Positions 48,416 through 58,473 of a DNA stretch of 64,000 nucleotides are shown here, in pieces. The position numbers and the translations under genes are program-made. Under the pieces are notes generated by a model. The model did not search any database, had not been told where the DNA came from, and saw only the letters and a list, made by a program, of their open reading frames with translations. This DNA comes from Pirellulales bacterium. Its GTDB lineage: Bacteria > Planctomycetota > Planctomycetia > Pirellulales > JACPPG01. The stretch is from contig DASYDW010000063.1 of the NCBI GenBank assembly GCA_036499395.1, positions 131,911 to 195,910 of the forward strand. Reading direction: 5' to 3'. Numbering within the stretch: the first letter of the stretch is position 1; every line of letters starts with the position of its first letter.

Positions 48416-49510
48416 CTAAGGTCGCCATAAATCGATGGGCTTCTTTGCATCGGTCGTAAACGGCAGTGAGATTTTCTTGCCGCTGCCGGCCGAAGCGTAC
48501 GCGGCCATGATAATTTCGAGCGTGGCCCGGCCATCTTCGCCGGTGACAATCGGCTGCTTGTTGTCGCGCACGCACTCGACGAAATGGGCCATCTCTTGCG
48601 GGAAACCATAATTCCAGTTTTCTTCGTAGATCGTGAAGCTCCAGCCACTGGTCTGGCTGGCTTTCTCCACGGCATAATCGTAGCCGCGTTCGGAGTAGGT
48701 ATGGATCGAGTTGCCGCGCAGCAGGTCGGCATAGGCATGCCCTTGCGAACCGTAGACTTCGGCGCGATCGTCCATGCCGCCGAGCTTGGCCCAACTCTCC
48801 TCGGCCATTCCTACGCAACCGTTTTCGAACTCGACAACGATCAGCGACTCGTCATCGGCGCGCGTCTTGTCGCAATGCATGTACGTACCCATCTGTGCGT
48901 AGACACTCGTGGCGCGGGGTCGGTTCGCACAATCGGGGCCGGATAATAACCAGCGGAAGAATTCCACCGCGTGGCAGCCCATGTCGAGCGCGACGCCACC
49001 GCCGCTGAGATCGGTGTTATAAAACCAAGGCGTATGCGGCCCGCTATGTTTTTCCATCTGCTTGACAAGATGCGGCTTGCCCAGCGCCCCGGAATCGACG
49101 AGTTGCTTCAATCGCGTGTACTTCGGGGCGAAGCAGAGTTCCTCGGCGTAGATCAGCTTCACATTCGCGCGGCGGCAAGCCTCGATCATCTGATCGCATT
49201 CGGCCAGGTTCATGGCCATCGGCTTTTCCAGAACGACGTGCTTGCCAGCCTCGGCTGCGGCAACGACCGCCTCGCAGTGCAAGTAATTGGGCAGTCCGAG
49301 AACGACGAGCTGGATCTCGGGCATCTGGTACATCTCGCGATAATCGACGAACCAGCGCGGGATGCGGCGTTTCTCGGCAAAGCTGCGGACATGCTCGATC
49401 GTCGGCGAGGCCACGGCTAGCACCTCGGCATCCGGCACGTGCTGCAGAGCCTCGTAATGCTGCGTCGTGATGAATTGACTGCCGACCAGGCCGATGCCGA
49501 TCTTGGCCAT
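48416..49510 (-). CDS. Gfo/Idh/MocA family oxidoreductase
   Basis: 364 residues. MAKIGIGLVGSQFITTQHYEAL is the dinucleotide-binding Rossmann start, LGLPNYLHCEAVVAAAEAGKHVVLEKPMAMNLAE carries the EKP motif with the catalytic Lys, and SGGGVALDMGCHAVEFFRWLL the substrate-domain His motif. Likely a sugar or inositol dehydrogenase using NAD(P). The ATG at 49510 is preferred to one 81 bases upstream. No sugar uptake genes are near, so the substrate is open. Confidence 0.9.
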   Translation of the reverse strand: MAKIGIGLVGSQFITTQHYEALQHVPDAEVLAVASPTIEHVRSFAEKRRIPRWFVDYREMYQMPEIQLVVLGLPNYLHCEAVVAAAEAGKHVVLEKPMAMNLAECDQMIEACRRANVKLIYAEELCFAPKYTRLKQLVDSGALGKPHLVKQMEKHSGPHTPWFYNTDLSGGGVALDMGCHAVEFFRWLLSGPDCANRPRATSVYAQMGTYMHCDKTRADDESLIVVEFENGCVGMAEESWAKLGGMDDRAEVYGSQGHAYADLLRGNSIHTYSERGYDYAVEKASQTSGWSFTIYEENWNYGFPQEMAHFVECVRDNKQPIVTGEDGRATLEIIMAAYASAGSGKKISLPFTTDAKKPIDLWRP

Positions 49511-49926
49511 GAATGATTTCCTTCCCGGATGAAGCGCCAAGGACGTCGAGCCCCCTCGAACTTTGCCATGAGGGGGACCGATCGGGGCCAAGTCTCACCG
49601 TGTGCGGGTCAGCCGTCAAGCTGGCGGTCCAGGCGACGTGTAGTGCAACGACCGCAGCCGCCGCAGAACGTACGTCACGCACTACCGGCTGGCTGACTGC
49701 AAAGAGTGGTGCGGCGTAAAGGCAATACGGAAAACCGGGATAGACCGAGGAATGGGTCCAATACCCGACGATTTTCCGGCCCGTTGACGCCCTACGCACG
49801 TGCCCCGTAAAATCGCGGGAGATTCTTCCCGCCGGGTTGAACTGGCAATAGATCACGCCGCGGAGATTTCCGTCGCGTGGCGGCCAGCTGCGGGATTACC
49901 TGTCGCCTCCGGGCCGCTTTCCCACC
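49511..49926. other. Divergent gap between oxidoreductase and signalling cluster
   Basis: No gene seen. Promoters of the oxidoreductase (minus) and of the FHA-SpoIIE gene (plus) should lie here, but I could not place boxes with confidence. Confidence 0.4.
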
Positions 49927-51600
49927 ATGGCCTCATTACAAGTCCTTAAGGGGATGACACCCGGCGTCCAGTTTCCGCTTGATGGCGATCGCGCCATTCT
50001 CGGGCGACATCCGGATTGCGACATCGTGCTCGACGTCGGCGCCGTGAGCCGGCAGCACGCGCAAATCCTGCTGATCGAGGCGGATTTCTACGTCGAGGAT
50101 CTGAAAAGCCGGAACGGCACGTTCGTGAACGGCCAGCAGATTCACGACCGTCACCGGCTCGAAGATAACGATCGCATCAAGATTTGCGATCTGCTGTTCA
50201 CCTTCCACCGCGGCAAGCGGGCGGGCGAGCCCGGCGGCGTCGCCCCGGCCCTAGCCGAGGTCGTGGATGACGTGATCGGTACCTCGGGCTCGACCGTGAT
50301 GACGAAGCTCGAAATGGCCAAGGCCCGCGAATCACAACGATTCTCGGTCAATGCCGAGGCCAAGCTCAAGGCCCTGATCGAAATCAATAACAGCGTCGCC
50401 TCGGCCATTTCGGTCGATCAGGTGCTGCCAAAGGTCCTCGACAGCCTGTTCAAGGTGTTCCTGCAGGCCGACCGTGGGTTTATCGTCCTGCAAGAACGCG
50501 AGAACGGTCCGCTGATTCCCAAGGCGGTGAAGCATCGCCGCCCCGGCGACGAAGAAACGATTCGCATCAGCCGCACGATTGTCAGCCAGGTGATGCAGGG
50601 TAAAGAGGCCATTCTCTCGGCCGATGCCGCCAGCGACGAGCGGTTCGATTCCAGCCAGAGCATTGCCGACTTTCGCATCCGCTCGATGATGTGCGCTCCG
50701 CTAGTCGATAGTACCGGACGAGCGCTCGGTGCGATCCAGATCGACACGCTCGATCAGCGCAGCCGCTTTCAGACCGACGATCTGGAAGTGTTAGCGAGCG
50801 TAGCCGGCCAGGCGGCCTTTGCGATCGAGAACGCGCAACTGCATGAAGCCGCGATGCGGCAGCAGCAGTTCGAGCACGATTTGCAACTGGCGCACAAGGT
50901 TCAGCAAGGATTCTTGCCCAGCGGTCCGCCGCGCGTCGAGGGGTATGACTTCTTCGATTTTTATGAACCGGCCAACCAGGTCGGCGGCGATTATTTCGAC
51001 TATGTGCCACTGCCCGGCGGACGCATGGCAATGATCCTGGCGGACGTGTCCGGCAAGGGCATCTCGGCAGCTCTGCTGACGGCCAAGCTATCAAGCGAAG
51101 CCCGCTATTGTCTGGCCAGCGAGCCAACCCCGGCCGCGGCGGTGACTCGGCTGAACGCAAATTTCAGCGCTAGCGGTTGGGAAGATCATTTCATCACGAT
51201 CGTCGTGGCGGTGCTGGAACTGGAGACGCACCAGGTATGCCTCGTCAACGGCGGCCACATGGCACCGTTTTTGCGCAGTGCCGAGGGGCGTATTGAAGAA
51301 GTCGGCAGCGACGAGGCCGGCCTGCCGATAGGCGTCGACGCCGACTACCAGTATTCGCAATTCCTGTTCGACTTGAAACCAGGCGACTCGCTGACGCTAT
51401 TCACTGATGGTTTCAGCGAAGCGATGGATGCCACGAACGAGCTCTATGGCATGCCGCGACTGCGGAATCGTCTGGCCGCGCCGGCCAAGGGAGTTCAACA
51501 ACTGGGCGCCCTCTTGCTGGCCGACGTAAAGACATTTGTCGGCCAGCGGGCCCAAAGCGACGATATGTGCCTGGTCTGTTTCGGCCGGCAAAAAAGCTAG
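49927..51600 (+). CDS. FHA-GAF-SpoIIE (PP2C-type) phosphatase
   Basis: 557 residues of a soluble signalling protein. FHA domain at about 20-95: AILGRHPDCDIVLDVGAVSRQHAQI and SRNGTFVNGQQI, which binds phosphothreonine peptides. A GAF domain at about 140-305 (EINNSVASAISVDQVLPKVL...RSMMCAPLVDSTGRALGAIQIDTL) binds a small ligand. The SpoIIE phosphatase domain follows a short coiled coil: QVGGDYFDYVPL, ILADVSGKGISAALLTAKL, LVNGGHMAPFLRS, LTLFTDGFSEAMDATNELYG and AQSDDMCLVCFG, with the metal-binding acids in place. The ATG lies in CCCACCATGG. It heads a + strand cluster whose convergent partner is a Ser/Thr kinase, so they may act on the same phosphoproteins. Confidence 0.92.
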   Translation: MASLQVLKGMTPGVQFPLDGDRAILGRHPDCDIVLDVGAVSRQHAQILLIEADFYVEDLKSRNGTFVNGQQIHDRHRLEDNDRIKICDLLFTFHRGKRAGEPGGVAPALAEVVDDVIGTSGSTVMTKLEMAKARESQRFSVNAEAKLKALIEINNSVASAISVDQVLPKVLDSLFKVFLQADRGFIVLQERENGPLIPKAVKHRRPGDEETIRISRTIVSQVMQGKEAILSADAASDERFDSSQSIADFRIRSMMCAPLVDSTGRALGAIQIDTLDQRSRFQTDDLEVLASVAGQAAFAIENAQLHEAAMRQQQFEHDLQLAHKVQQGFLPSGPPRVEGYDFFDFYEPANQVGGDYFDYVPLPGGRMAMILADVSGKGISAALLTAKLSSEARYCLASEPTPAAAVTRLNANFSASGWEDHFITIVVAVLELETHQVCLVNGGHMAPFLRSAEGRIEEVGSDEAGLPIGVDADYQYSQFLFDLKPGDSLTLFTDGFSEAMDATNELYGMPRLRNRLAAPAKGVQQLGALLLADVKTFVGQRAQSDDMCLVCFGRQKS

Positions 51601-51860
51601 GTTCGGGCCATCCACGGCCGAAGTTCAGCCCTCTTCCGCGCCGTTCGGCAGCGGTTCCTTGACACTCCTCTTCGAGGGGGGCTAGGATCGAAAGAGGTTG
51701 CCCATGGCGCGCGCCGTTCGGGCGTTGGCCATACGTCTTTCGAAGCGCCGCGCCGCGGCCTTCGAGTTTTTGGTTTCTTCGTCGCGCTTGCGCGCCGTGA
51801 GAGACCGCGCGCGGTTCGGGCAAGTTCGTTGGCTTGTGTCGTCGCGCGTACGAAGGGTTC

Positions 51861-53561
51861 ATGATCACCATGCCTCAGGCCGGCACAAATCGAGACGGCA
51901 AACGCTGTTCGGCGACCTGCTCTCGTTGCGCGAAGACCAGGAGCCTGGTTGGGGTTGGCAAATCGTTGCGGCTGCTTCCCGTCGGCTTGCTGGCGATTGT
52001 CGTTGCCTACGGAGCGTTACAACCGCAACGGACTCACGCGCAGTTCACGCCAAAATCGCCTAAGGTCATGGAACTGGTCAATTCGGGCGTGAAATTCTTG
52101 GAAGAGACCCCCGACTCGCGTGTGGGGGCCGAAGCCTTGATTGGGTTGACGTTGCTCAAAGCCGAGGTGAAGGCCGATCATCCCCTGATTCAAAAGGCGC
52201 TAATATCCGTACGGCGCATCCGATCCGATTCGGGCGCCCTGCAAACGCAGGATGTATACACGGTCGGCCTGTGCGTCATTTTCCTGGTCGAGCTCGATCC
52301 GGTGGCGTGCAAGGCCGACATCGAAACGATGCTGGCGCACCTGTTGTCGCTGCAAAAAGGGCACGGCGGCTGGGGCTACCCGCAGCGCCCGACCGGCGAC
52401 ACGTCGATGACGCAGTACGGCGTGCTGGCGATGTGGGAGGCCGAGCACGCCGGCTTCAAGGTGCCGCTCGAGCCGTGGGAGAAAGTGGCCAACTGGTTGA
52501 TGCGTACGCAAGATCCCAGCGGCGCTTGGGGGTATCAAGGAAATGACCCCGGCAATTTCAACCTCGTTACTCAACCCGAGATTCGCCACAGCATGGTGGC
52601 CGCAGGACTGGGCAGCCTGTACATCTGCGCGGATCGCTTTCAATATCGGCGAGCAGTGTACGACCCGAACGCCGGCCTGCCGGTGGCGCTGCAACGCGTC
52701 AAGAAAACACCGACGCAGCAAGCACCCAAAGCGATCGCCACGCGCATCGATCTGTCGCGCATGGGGCAGGCGCTCGATCTGGGGGACGCTTGGATGCGCG
52801 AGCACTACCAGATCGATCCCGGTCAGTACCAGCATTACTTCATGTACGCGTTCGAACGTTATCAGAGTTTTCGCGAGCTATCGGCCACAACGCCGTTTCA
52901 GCCAGCGCATTGGTATGACGATGGCGTCTACCTCTTGGAAAGAACCAAAGGGAGCGACGGAGGTTGGACGGGACAAACCGGCCCATCGACGGACACGGCA
53001 TTTTCCCTGCTATTTCTGCTGCGCTCCAGCAAGAAGAGCATCGAAAAGGCGCATCACCTCGGCCCCGGCACCTTGATCACCGGCCGTGGCCTGCCCGATG
53101 GAACCGATATCGAGTTGCGGATGGGCCAGGTGCGGCCGAAGCCGCTTTCAGGTCCGGCCGAGCAGTTGCTGGCCGCGATTGAGGATCCCGGCCATCCAGA
53201 CTACTTGCGCGCGGTGGAAGGCCTGGAGGACAAAGTCTCGCAGGCGCCCCCGGCCGAATTAGGAAAGCTGGCTTCGAAGCTGCGCGCCCTGGCGGGAGCT
53301 GATACGGCCGGTGCCCGGGCCGCCGCAGTTTACACGCTAGGCAAGACTCGCGATTTCGACAGTGCGCCGGTGATCATCGCGGCCCTCTCCGACCCGGATG
53401 ACGATGTCTTCATCGCGGCCGAAGAGGCGCTAAAATTCATGAGCCGCACGATCAGCGAGCCCAGCGAAGAAGGCATTACCGAAAATCGTCGCGCGAATGC
53501 CGTGCGCAAATGGCGCAAATGGTTTACGTCGATCCGTCCCAACGCCCATCTGGACGAATAA
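51861..53561 (+). CDS. Exported prenyltransferase/squalene-oxidase-repeat protein with HEAT-like end
   Basis: About 566 residues. After a basic, Cys-containing leader a TM/signal segment (LLPVGLLAIVVAYGAL) leads to an alpha/alpha-toroid domain: LQKGHGGWGYPQRPTGDTSMTQYGVLAMW, WLMRTQDPSGAWGYQGND, YDDGVYLLERTKGSDGGWTG. The QxxDGGW-type repeats resemble squalene-hopene cyclase and prenyltransferase toroids, but the DxDD or zinc motifs of active enzymes are not seen. The C-terminal ~100 residues (ARAAAVYTLGKTRDFDSAPVIIAALSDPDDDVFIAAEEALKFM) form HEAT-like repeats. Start uncertain among ATGs at 51834, 51861 and 51870. This type is common and unnamed in planctomycetes. Confidence 0.82.
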   Translation: MITMPQAGTNRDGKRCSATCSRCAKTRSLVGVGKSLRLLPVGLLAIVVAYGALQPQRTHAQFTPKSPKVMELVNSGVKFLEETPDSRVGAEALIGLTLLKAEVKADHPLIQKALISVRRIRSDSGALQTQDVYTVGLCVIFLVELDPVACKADIETMLAHLLSLQKGHGGWGYPQRPTGDTSMTQYGVLAMWEAEHAGFKVPLEPWEKVANWLMRTQDPSGAWGYQGNDPGNFNLVTQPEIRHSMVAAGLGSLYICADRFQYRRAVYDPNAGLPVALQRVKKTPTQQAPKAIATRIDLSRMGQALDLGDAWMREHYQIDPGQYQHYFMYAFERYQSFRELSATTPFQPAHWYDDGVYLLERTKGSDGGWTGQTGPSTDTAFSLLFLLRSSKKSIEKAHHLGPGTLITGRGLPDGTDIELRMGQVRPKPLSGPAEQLLAAIEDPGHPDYLRAVEGLEDKVSQAPPAELGKLASKLRALAGADTAGARAAAVYTLGKTRDFDSAPVIIAALSDPDDDVFIAAEEALKFMSRTISEPSEEGITENRRANAVRKWRKWFTSIRPNAHLDE

Positions 53562-53563
53562 CC

Positions 53564-54490
53564 GTGGCCCAGGCAACAACGCAACGCATCCGCAGCCCAC
53601 GCAAGGAGGTGCGCGTCACGAACTCCACGCTGACGGTGTCGGCCTATGACCGCGTTGCCAGTTTGATTCTGGCGCTGTTGGTGTTGGTCGGTGCTGCCGT
53701 GCTGTGCGTGTTCGTGGGCTGGCTTTCCAGCGGCATTTTTCACTATGACAAGCCGGTGCCGGTCGTCATCGAACAATTGGCCAGTGGTGGCGGCTACGAG
53801 AATGGCGTCGGCACCGAAGGTCAGCACATCGAAGCCCCGACCGAGAGCGATATCGCGGCCGAAAGCGACATCATGGAGGAAGCGCCCCCCGATACATTGT
53901 CGGCCGTGGTCGACGCCGCCGCGACCAGCGACGGCACGCTCGATCGTTTCGACATGCAATTCGCGCGGGGCGAAGGAGTCCGCACCGGCGGCCGCTCGGA
54001 AGGGACCGGCAACCATCCGGCCAAGGGGATCGGCGGCGGGTTCGGTGGCGGCGTAGCGCGGCGCACCGATTGGGAGGTGCGTTTTCCGCCAGGCAACACC
54101 GTCGAGACTTACGCCAAACAATTGGACTTCTTCGGCATCGAGCTGGGGGTCTTCGGCGCAGGCAACGACATTGTTTATGTCGGCAAGCTGAGCCAGCCGA
54201 AGCCGATCGCGCGCACCGGTCCTCGTGCGGCCGAGCAGCGAAAATATATGACCTGGAGCCGGGGCGACCTGGACCAGGCCGACAAGGAATTGTTGCGCGC
54301 GGCCGGCATCACGAACCCGGAAGGGCGAACGATCTTTAAATTCCTGCCTCCCGCGGTCGAAACACAACTCACGAATCTCGAACGGCAGTACAAGAATCGC
54401 CCGGCGAAGGATATCCGCCGCACCCGGTTCGGCGTCAAAACCGAAGGAGCCGGCTTCGCGTTCTACGTCACGGAACAGACGTACTACTAA
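53564..54490 (+). CDS. Single-pass membrane protein of the signalling cluster
   Basis: About 308 residues from a GTG at 53564, two bases after the preceding stop, so probably coupled. One TM helix (VASLILALLVLVGAAVLCVFVGWL), then an acidic Gly/Glu linker (PTESDIAAESDIMEEAPPDTL) and a conserved-looking domain VRFPPGNTVETYAKQLDFFGIELGVFGAGNDIVYVGKLSQP...YMTWSRGDLDQADKELLRAAGI and RTRFGVKTEGAGFAFYVTEQTYY. No family recognised; the layout is that of a TonB/ExbD-like or anchor protein, but no motif proves this. A GTG at 53609 is an alternative start. Confidence 0.75.
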   Translation: MAQATTQRIRSPRKEVRVTNSTLTVSAYDRVASLILALLVLVGAAVLCVFVGWLSSGIFHYDKPVPVVIEQLASGGGYENGVGTEGQHIEAPTESDIAAESDIMEEAPPDTLSAVVDAAATSDGTLDRFDMQFARGEGVRTGGRSEGTGNHPAKGIGGGFGGGVARRTDWEVRFPPGNTVETYAKQLDFFGIELGVFGAGNDIVYVGKLSQPKPIARTGPRAAEQRKYMTWSRGDLDQADKELLRAAGITNPEGRTIFKFLPPAVETQLTNLERQYKNRPAKDIRRTRFGVKTEGAGFAFYVTEQTYY

Positions 54491-54620
54491 ATAAACCAGG
54501 GTAGACCGTTCCCGGGCCGCGGAGTAACTGCAAAGGCTATCGCCGGAGTCTTGGTTCCGGGAAACAGCACTAATAAAGACCGGCCCTAAAACAGACGGGT
54601 TACACAAAACCTGGCGCAAC

Positions 54621-54827
54621 GTGCGGATTTTGCAGGCCGCGGGGACACCCTTCTTTATTTGTGACCAGGACGCCCAGTTGGTAGGCTGGAACGAGGCGTG
54701 TTTTCGTGCCGATCGGCACCGCACGTCTGCCGAGCCAGCGGGCAACCAGGAACAGCTCGGGCAGTTCGCAAAGCATTGCTATGCGCTTTGTGCGCGCTTG
54801 AGGGGCAGCCGCGGCAAAGCGGTTTAA
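54621..54827 (+). CDS. Possible small PAS-like remnant
   Basis: A 68-codon frame beginning with GTG and ending three bases before the propeller ATG. TPFFICDQDAQLVGWNEACF resembles the start of PAS domains, but the fold would be incomplete and no ribosome site is obvious. It may be a degenerate fragment or chance. The gap around it (54491-54830) shows nothing else. Confidence 0.25.
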   Translation: MRILQAAGTPFFICDQDAQLVGWNEACFRADRHRTSAEPAGNQEQLGQFAKHCYALCARLRGSRGKAV

Positions 54828-54830
54828 ATC

Positions 54831-57800
54831 ATGACCAGTCAATCGTTGCTGGAAACACTCGAGCGCAGCGGATTGATCGCTGACGACGTGTTGGCTGCGC
54901 TGCGCCGCCAAGCCGCCGCTGCCGGGAGCAAACTCGACGCCGCTGCGATTGTTCGCCAGCTCATCGAACAGGGACACCTGACCAAGGCACAAGGTGACCG
55001 CCTGATCGGCACTCCCCCGGCCCGGCCCATTCATGCCACGGTCGAAGTCGAGCCGGACGAAGAACTGGAGTTGCTCGATGACGATCAGGCCACGCAGACA
55101 GGATTCTCGGGCCAAGCAGGTCGGATGCCGGACGAACTGGAAGTTTTGCCGGACGACGAAGATGACCTGCTCCCGCCACCACCGCCGCCAGCACCGAAAA
55201 AATCTCCTGCCCCGGCCCCCGCTCCACTCAAGCCGGCCGCGCCAATCAGCATCAGCCGTAAGGAGACGCGCGCCGCGGACGACGATCTGAACCTGGCGCC
55301 GATCGACGAAGATCCGCTGATGACTGCGCCCACGCGCAAGCCAAGCCGCGGAGGGGGCAGTACGAGCAAGAAGTCGACCACCGAGCCCTCGGACAAATCA
55401 GCGAAGCGAAAGCGACGCATGTGGCGCAATGAAGTTGCGCCGGCCGCGCCGGAATTGGCCAACCAGGTCGACGATCTGCTCGGCGGCTCCGGCTCCGAAT
55501 CGCAGGTAGCCACGGCCGAAGGGCGCCCAGGCAAGCGTACGCCGGTGCCGCGAGGCCCGCGCAATGCCTGGGACTCTCCGCTCTTACTGATCGGAGGCGG
55601 TTCGCTGATCGGATTACTGATCCTGCTCGCGGTCCTGCTCTTCGTCACGCGCCGGCAAACAGGTGACCAGGCTTTCGACGTCGGCGAGCAATTGTACAAG
55701 TCGGGCTCGTATTCGGCCGCGATCGGAGCGTTCGATCAGTACCTGGAAAAGTTCCCGACCCACGGCTCGGTGAGCGCAGCGCGCGTGCATCGTGGCATGT
55801 CCGAAATGCGCGCCGCCTCGCAAGGGGCACGTGACTGGACGCGGGCCCTGGCCACGGCGCAAACATCACTGAATCAGATCTCGCCCGAGTTGGAATTTTC
55901 CATCGCTCAGGCCGACCTGGCGTCGGTCCTGCCAGCGATCGCCGAAGGATTGGCCAATCAAGCCCATGAGAAGCCCTCGACCCAATTGATTGATCAATCG
56001 CGGGAAGCTTTGTCGCTTGTTGATAAGTATGTGCCCGTGACTTTGCAGCCGTCGGAAAAGTTACGTGAGGTCTTGGCGAGCCTGGCACTCACCACGCGCA
56101 ATCTCGACCGCGATAACTCGCTCGACAGGGCCGTGGTCGAAATGCAGAAGGCTTCGCAAGCCGGCCAGTTATTGGATGTCTACGGCATCCGCCATAAATT
56201 GCTGCAAACGTATCCCGAGCTGGTCGAAGATAAAAAGCTGGTAGCCGCGATGGTGGCCGCCGCGGAAAACGAGCGCAATGCCGTCAAGTTCATCGCCGAG
56301 GAACGCCCGCCCGAGACCACCGATGGCAGTTCTCTGACATTGGCCTCGGTCGCGCTAACGGCAACCTCGGGCAACGCCGCCCCGATCGATGATATCGACA
56401 CGGTGATGGTCCTGGACACGGGCTCGGCCTATGCCGTCGATCCTCGCACAGGACGCCCCCGTTGGCGGCGCTTCGTGGGTTACGAAACGGATCTCGTACC
56501 GCAAGTCGTGAAGACCGCGGCCGGACGCGCGGCACTCTTGTACGATGCCGTGCAGCAGTCGGTCGCTCTGATCGATGGAGGCACGGGCAAGCTGCGCTGG
56601 CGACAGCCGCTCGACGACGGTCCCCCCGCGCCGCCGATCGTGGTGCGTGATCGCGTGCTGGTGGGAGGAAGTTCCGGGAAGCTGCGCGTGATCGACCTGG
56701 AGAGCGGTCAATTGCGCGGCTTCGTACAGATTCCTCAGCCGCTGCGTGTGGCGCCGGTCGTCGAACCGCGCGAGCGTATGTATTACCAGGTGGCCGCACA
56801 GGCAAACATGTACGTCCTAACGGCCGAGAGTGGCGAATGCCGCGAGGTCGTCTATCTGGGCCATGAGTTGGAGAGTATTGCCGCTCCGCCGATCTTGGTG
56901 GGCCGGTACTTGATCCTGGCCATCAATAGCGGCATCGAGGATTCCGTGCTGCGCATTCTGCTGGCGGACGAAGAGGGGCTGAATATCAAGCAAGTCGAGC
57001 AGGTATCATTACGCGGCCACGTCTACTCGCCCCCGGTCGTCAGCAACCGGGCGTTGATTGTCGGCACCGATCGTGGCGGATTGTATTCGTTCGAGTTGGG
57101 GCCGCCGGACGGGGCTCGTATTCTGACGAAGCTGGCCGAGAAGCCGACGGACAGCAAGCAGCCGATCATCCCTTTCCTGGCGGCCCGCGGTTCCGAGCTA
57201 TGGCTGGCCGGCTATGGGTTGACGCGTTACGACGTGCAGGCTTCGCGCGGGGCGCTTGCGCCGAAGTGGATCAACGATGACACGGCTGTTGTTCTGCAAC
57301 CGCCTACGATCGTCGGTCCGTCGGTCGTTTATGCGGCGCGCAGCCAGACGACGCCGGGGGCCGCGGCCTATGGCATTAACGGCGCCGATGGCAATCGTTT
57401 TTGGGAAACTCGTCTAGGCGTTCCGCTGGCTGCACCGCCGATCGTCGCTACGGACGCGAACAAAGCCCTGGCAATGACCGCGGCCGGCGCGCTCTTCGAA
57501 GTCCCCGCGGCAGGCATGGCCAGTCGCAAGCTGCTTGACTCTCCCGCGGCGGCCACGGGCGAGCGATTGTTCCTCGAACCAGACCAACCGCTGGTGCAAT
57601 TACAGGACGGGCGGTGCGTCTTCACACCAGCGCGTGCCAACGCCTCGGCAGGCATCGAGGAACTGTTGGTTTACGATCCTCAGGCGAGCAGCGAGAAACT
57701 ACGACGTCGTAAGTTGACCGATGTCGCCGCCACGCAGCCGGCCAGTTACGCGGGCGGCGTTCTCGTGGCGACCAAAATCGGCCAGGTTTCGGTCATCGAT

Positions 57801-58448
57801 CCCGATACAGGACACAGCCTACTGGCGCCGTTTCAACCGATTGTCGAAACCGGCCGCGACGTCAATTGGACCCCGCCGACGGTGTACGGCGATGGGCAGG
57901 TGTTGATCTCGGATGGCGGCACAAAGCTGTATCGGCTGGCGACGGTTGCTGCGCCGCGCCCCCACCTCGAAGCGGCTGCCACGGTCGAGCTGACCGCGCC
58001 GCTGTTAACGGCAGCGGCGGTTGCGGGCGACTTCGCCTACGTCGTCGACGTGGGGCATCATCTATCGGCCTACGGCTTACCCGACCTGAGGCCGGGCGAC
58101 GACTGGGCGCTCGACGCGCGAGCGATCTGGGGTCCAAAGAAGGTGGGAGAAAACGTGTGGGTCGCCACGTTGTCGGGACAGCTCACATGCGTCGACGGCG
58201 CCGGAAAGATGGTGTGGCAGGTCACGCTCGGCCCGGGAAACATCGTCGGCAGTCCCTTGGAATCGCGCGGCGCCATCGTGGCGTGCTCGAACTTGGGCAC
58301 GATCTATCGCGTGGCCCCCGACACAGGCAAGATTTTGAGCCAGGCCGACTATGGTCAGCCATTTGCCCTGGGACCGATTCGCTGGCACGACCGGCTGCTG
58401 TGCGCCGGAAGCGACGGCACCTTGCACATCGTCGCCGAGCCCAAGTAA
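54831..58448 (+). CDS. TM-anchored PQQ-type beta-propeller protein with kinase-like N-terminal module
   Basis: 1205 residues. The first 60 form a helical module (LERSGLIADDVL...IVRQLIEQGHLTKAQGDRL) that matches the N-terminus of the Ser/Thr kinase at the end of this cluster. An acidic, Pro/Ala-rich cytoplasmic linker (60-245) is followed by one TM helix (SPLLLIGGGSLIGLLILLAV, about 249-272). Outside, a TPR-like helix pair (VGEQLYKSGSYSAAIGAFDQYLEKFP) and helices lead to a large PQQ-like propeller (AYAVDPRTGRPRWRRFVG, LIDGGTGKLRWRQPL, LRVIDLESGQLRGF ... TVYGDGQVLISDGGTKLYRL). Predicted topology: N-in, propeller outside. A surface sensor or scaffold is inferred; no enzyme motif is seen. Confidence 0.85.
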   Translation: MTSQSLLETLERSGLIADDVLAALRRQAAAAGSKLDAAAIVRQLIEQGHLTKAQGDRLIGTPPARPIHATVEVEPDEELELLDDDQATQTGFSGQAGRMPDELEVLPDDEDDLLPPPPPPAPKKSPAPAPAPLKPAAPISISRKETRAADDDLNLAPIDEDPLMTAPTRKPSRGGGSTSKKSTTEPSDKSAKRKRRMWRNEVAPAAPELANQVDDLLGGSGSESQVATAEGRPGKRTPVPRGPRNAWDSPLLLIGGGSLIGLLILLAVLLFVTRRQTGDQAFDVGEQLYKSGSYSAAIGAFDQYLEKFPTHGSVSAARVHRGMSEMRAASQGARDWTRALATAQTSLNQISPELEFSIAQADLASVLPAIAEGLANQAHEKPSTQLIDQSREALSLVDKYVPVTLQPSEKLREVLASLALTTRNLDRDNSLDRAVVEMQKASQAGQLLDVYGIRHKLLQTYPELVEDKKLVAAMVAAAENERNAVKFIAEERPPETTDGSSLTLASVALTATSGNAAPIDDIDTVMVLDTGSAYAVDPRTGRPRWRRFVGYETDLVPQVVKTAAGRAALLYDAVQQSVALIDGGTGKLRWRQPLDDGPPAPPIVVRDRVLVGGSSGKLRVIDLESGQLRGFVQIPQPLRVAPVVEPRERMYYQVAAQANMYVLTAESGECREVVYLGHELESIAAPPILVGRYLILAINSGIEDSVLRILLADEEGLNIKQVEQVSLRGHVYSPPVVSNRALIVGTDRGGLYSFELGPPDGARILTKLAEKPTDSKQPIIPFLAARGSELWLAGYGLTRYDVQASRGALAPKWINDDTAVVLQPPTIVGPSVVYAARSQTTPGAAAYGINGADGNRFWETRLGVPLAAPPIVATDANKALAMTAAGALFEVPAAGMASRKLLDSPAAATGERLFLEPDQPLVQLQDGRCVFTPARANASAGIEELLVYDPQASSEKLRRRKLTDVAATQPASYAGGVLVATKIGQVSVIDPDTGHSLLAPFQPIVETGRDVNWTPPTVYGDGQVLISDGGTKLYRLATVAAPRPHLEAAATVELTAPLLTAAAVAGDFAYVVDVGHHLSAYGLPDLRPGDDWALDARAIWGPKKVGENVWVATLSGQLTCVDGAGKMVWQVTLGPGNIVGSPLESRGAIVACSNLGTIYRVAPDTGKILSQADYGQPFALGPIRWHDRLLCAGSDGTLHIVAEPK

Positions 58449-58473
58449 TCATTTTTTGCGGGAACGATCGGTC

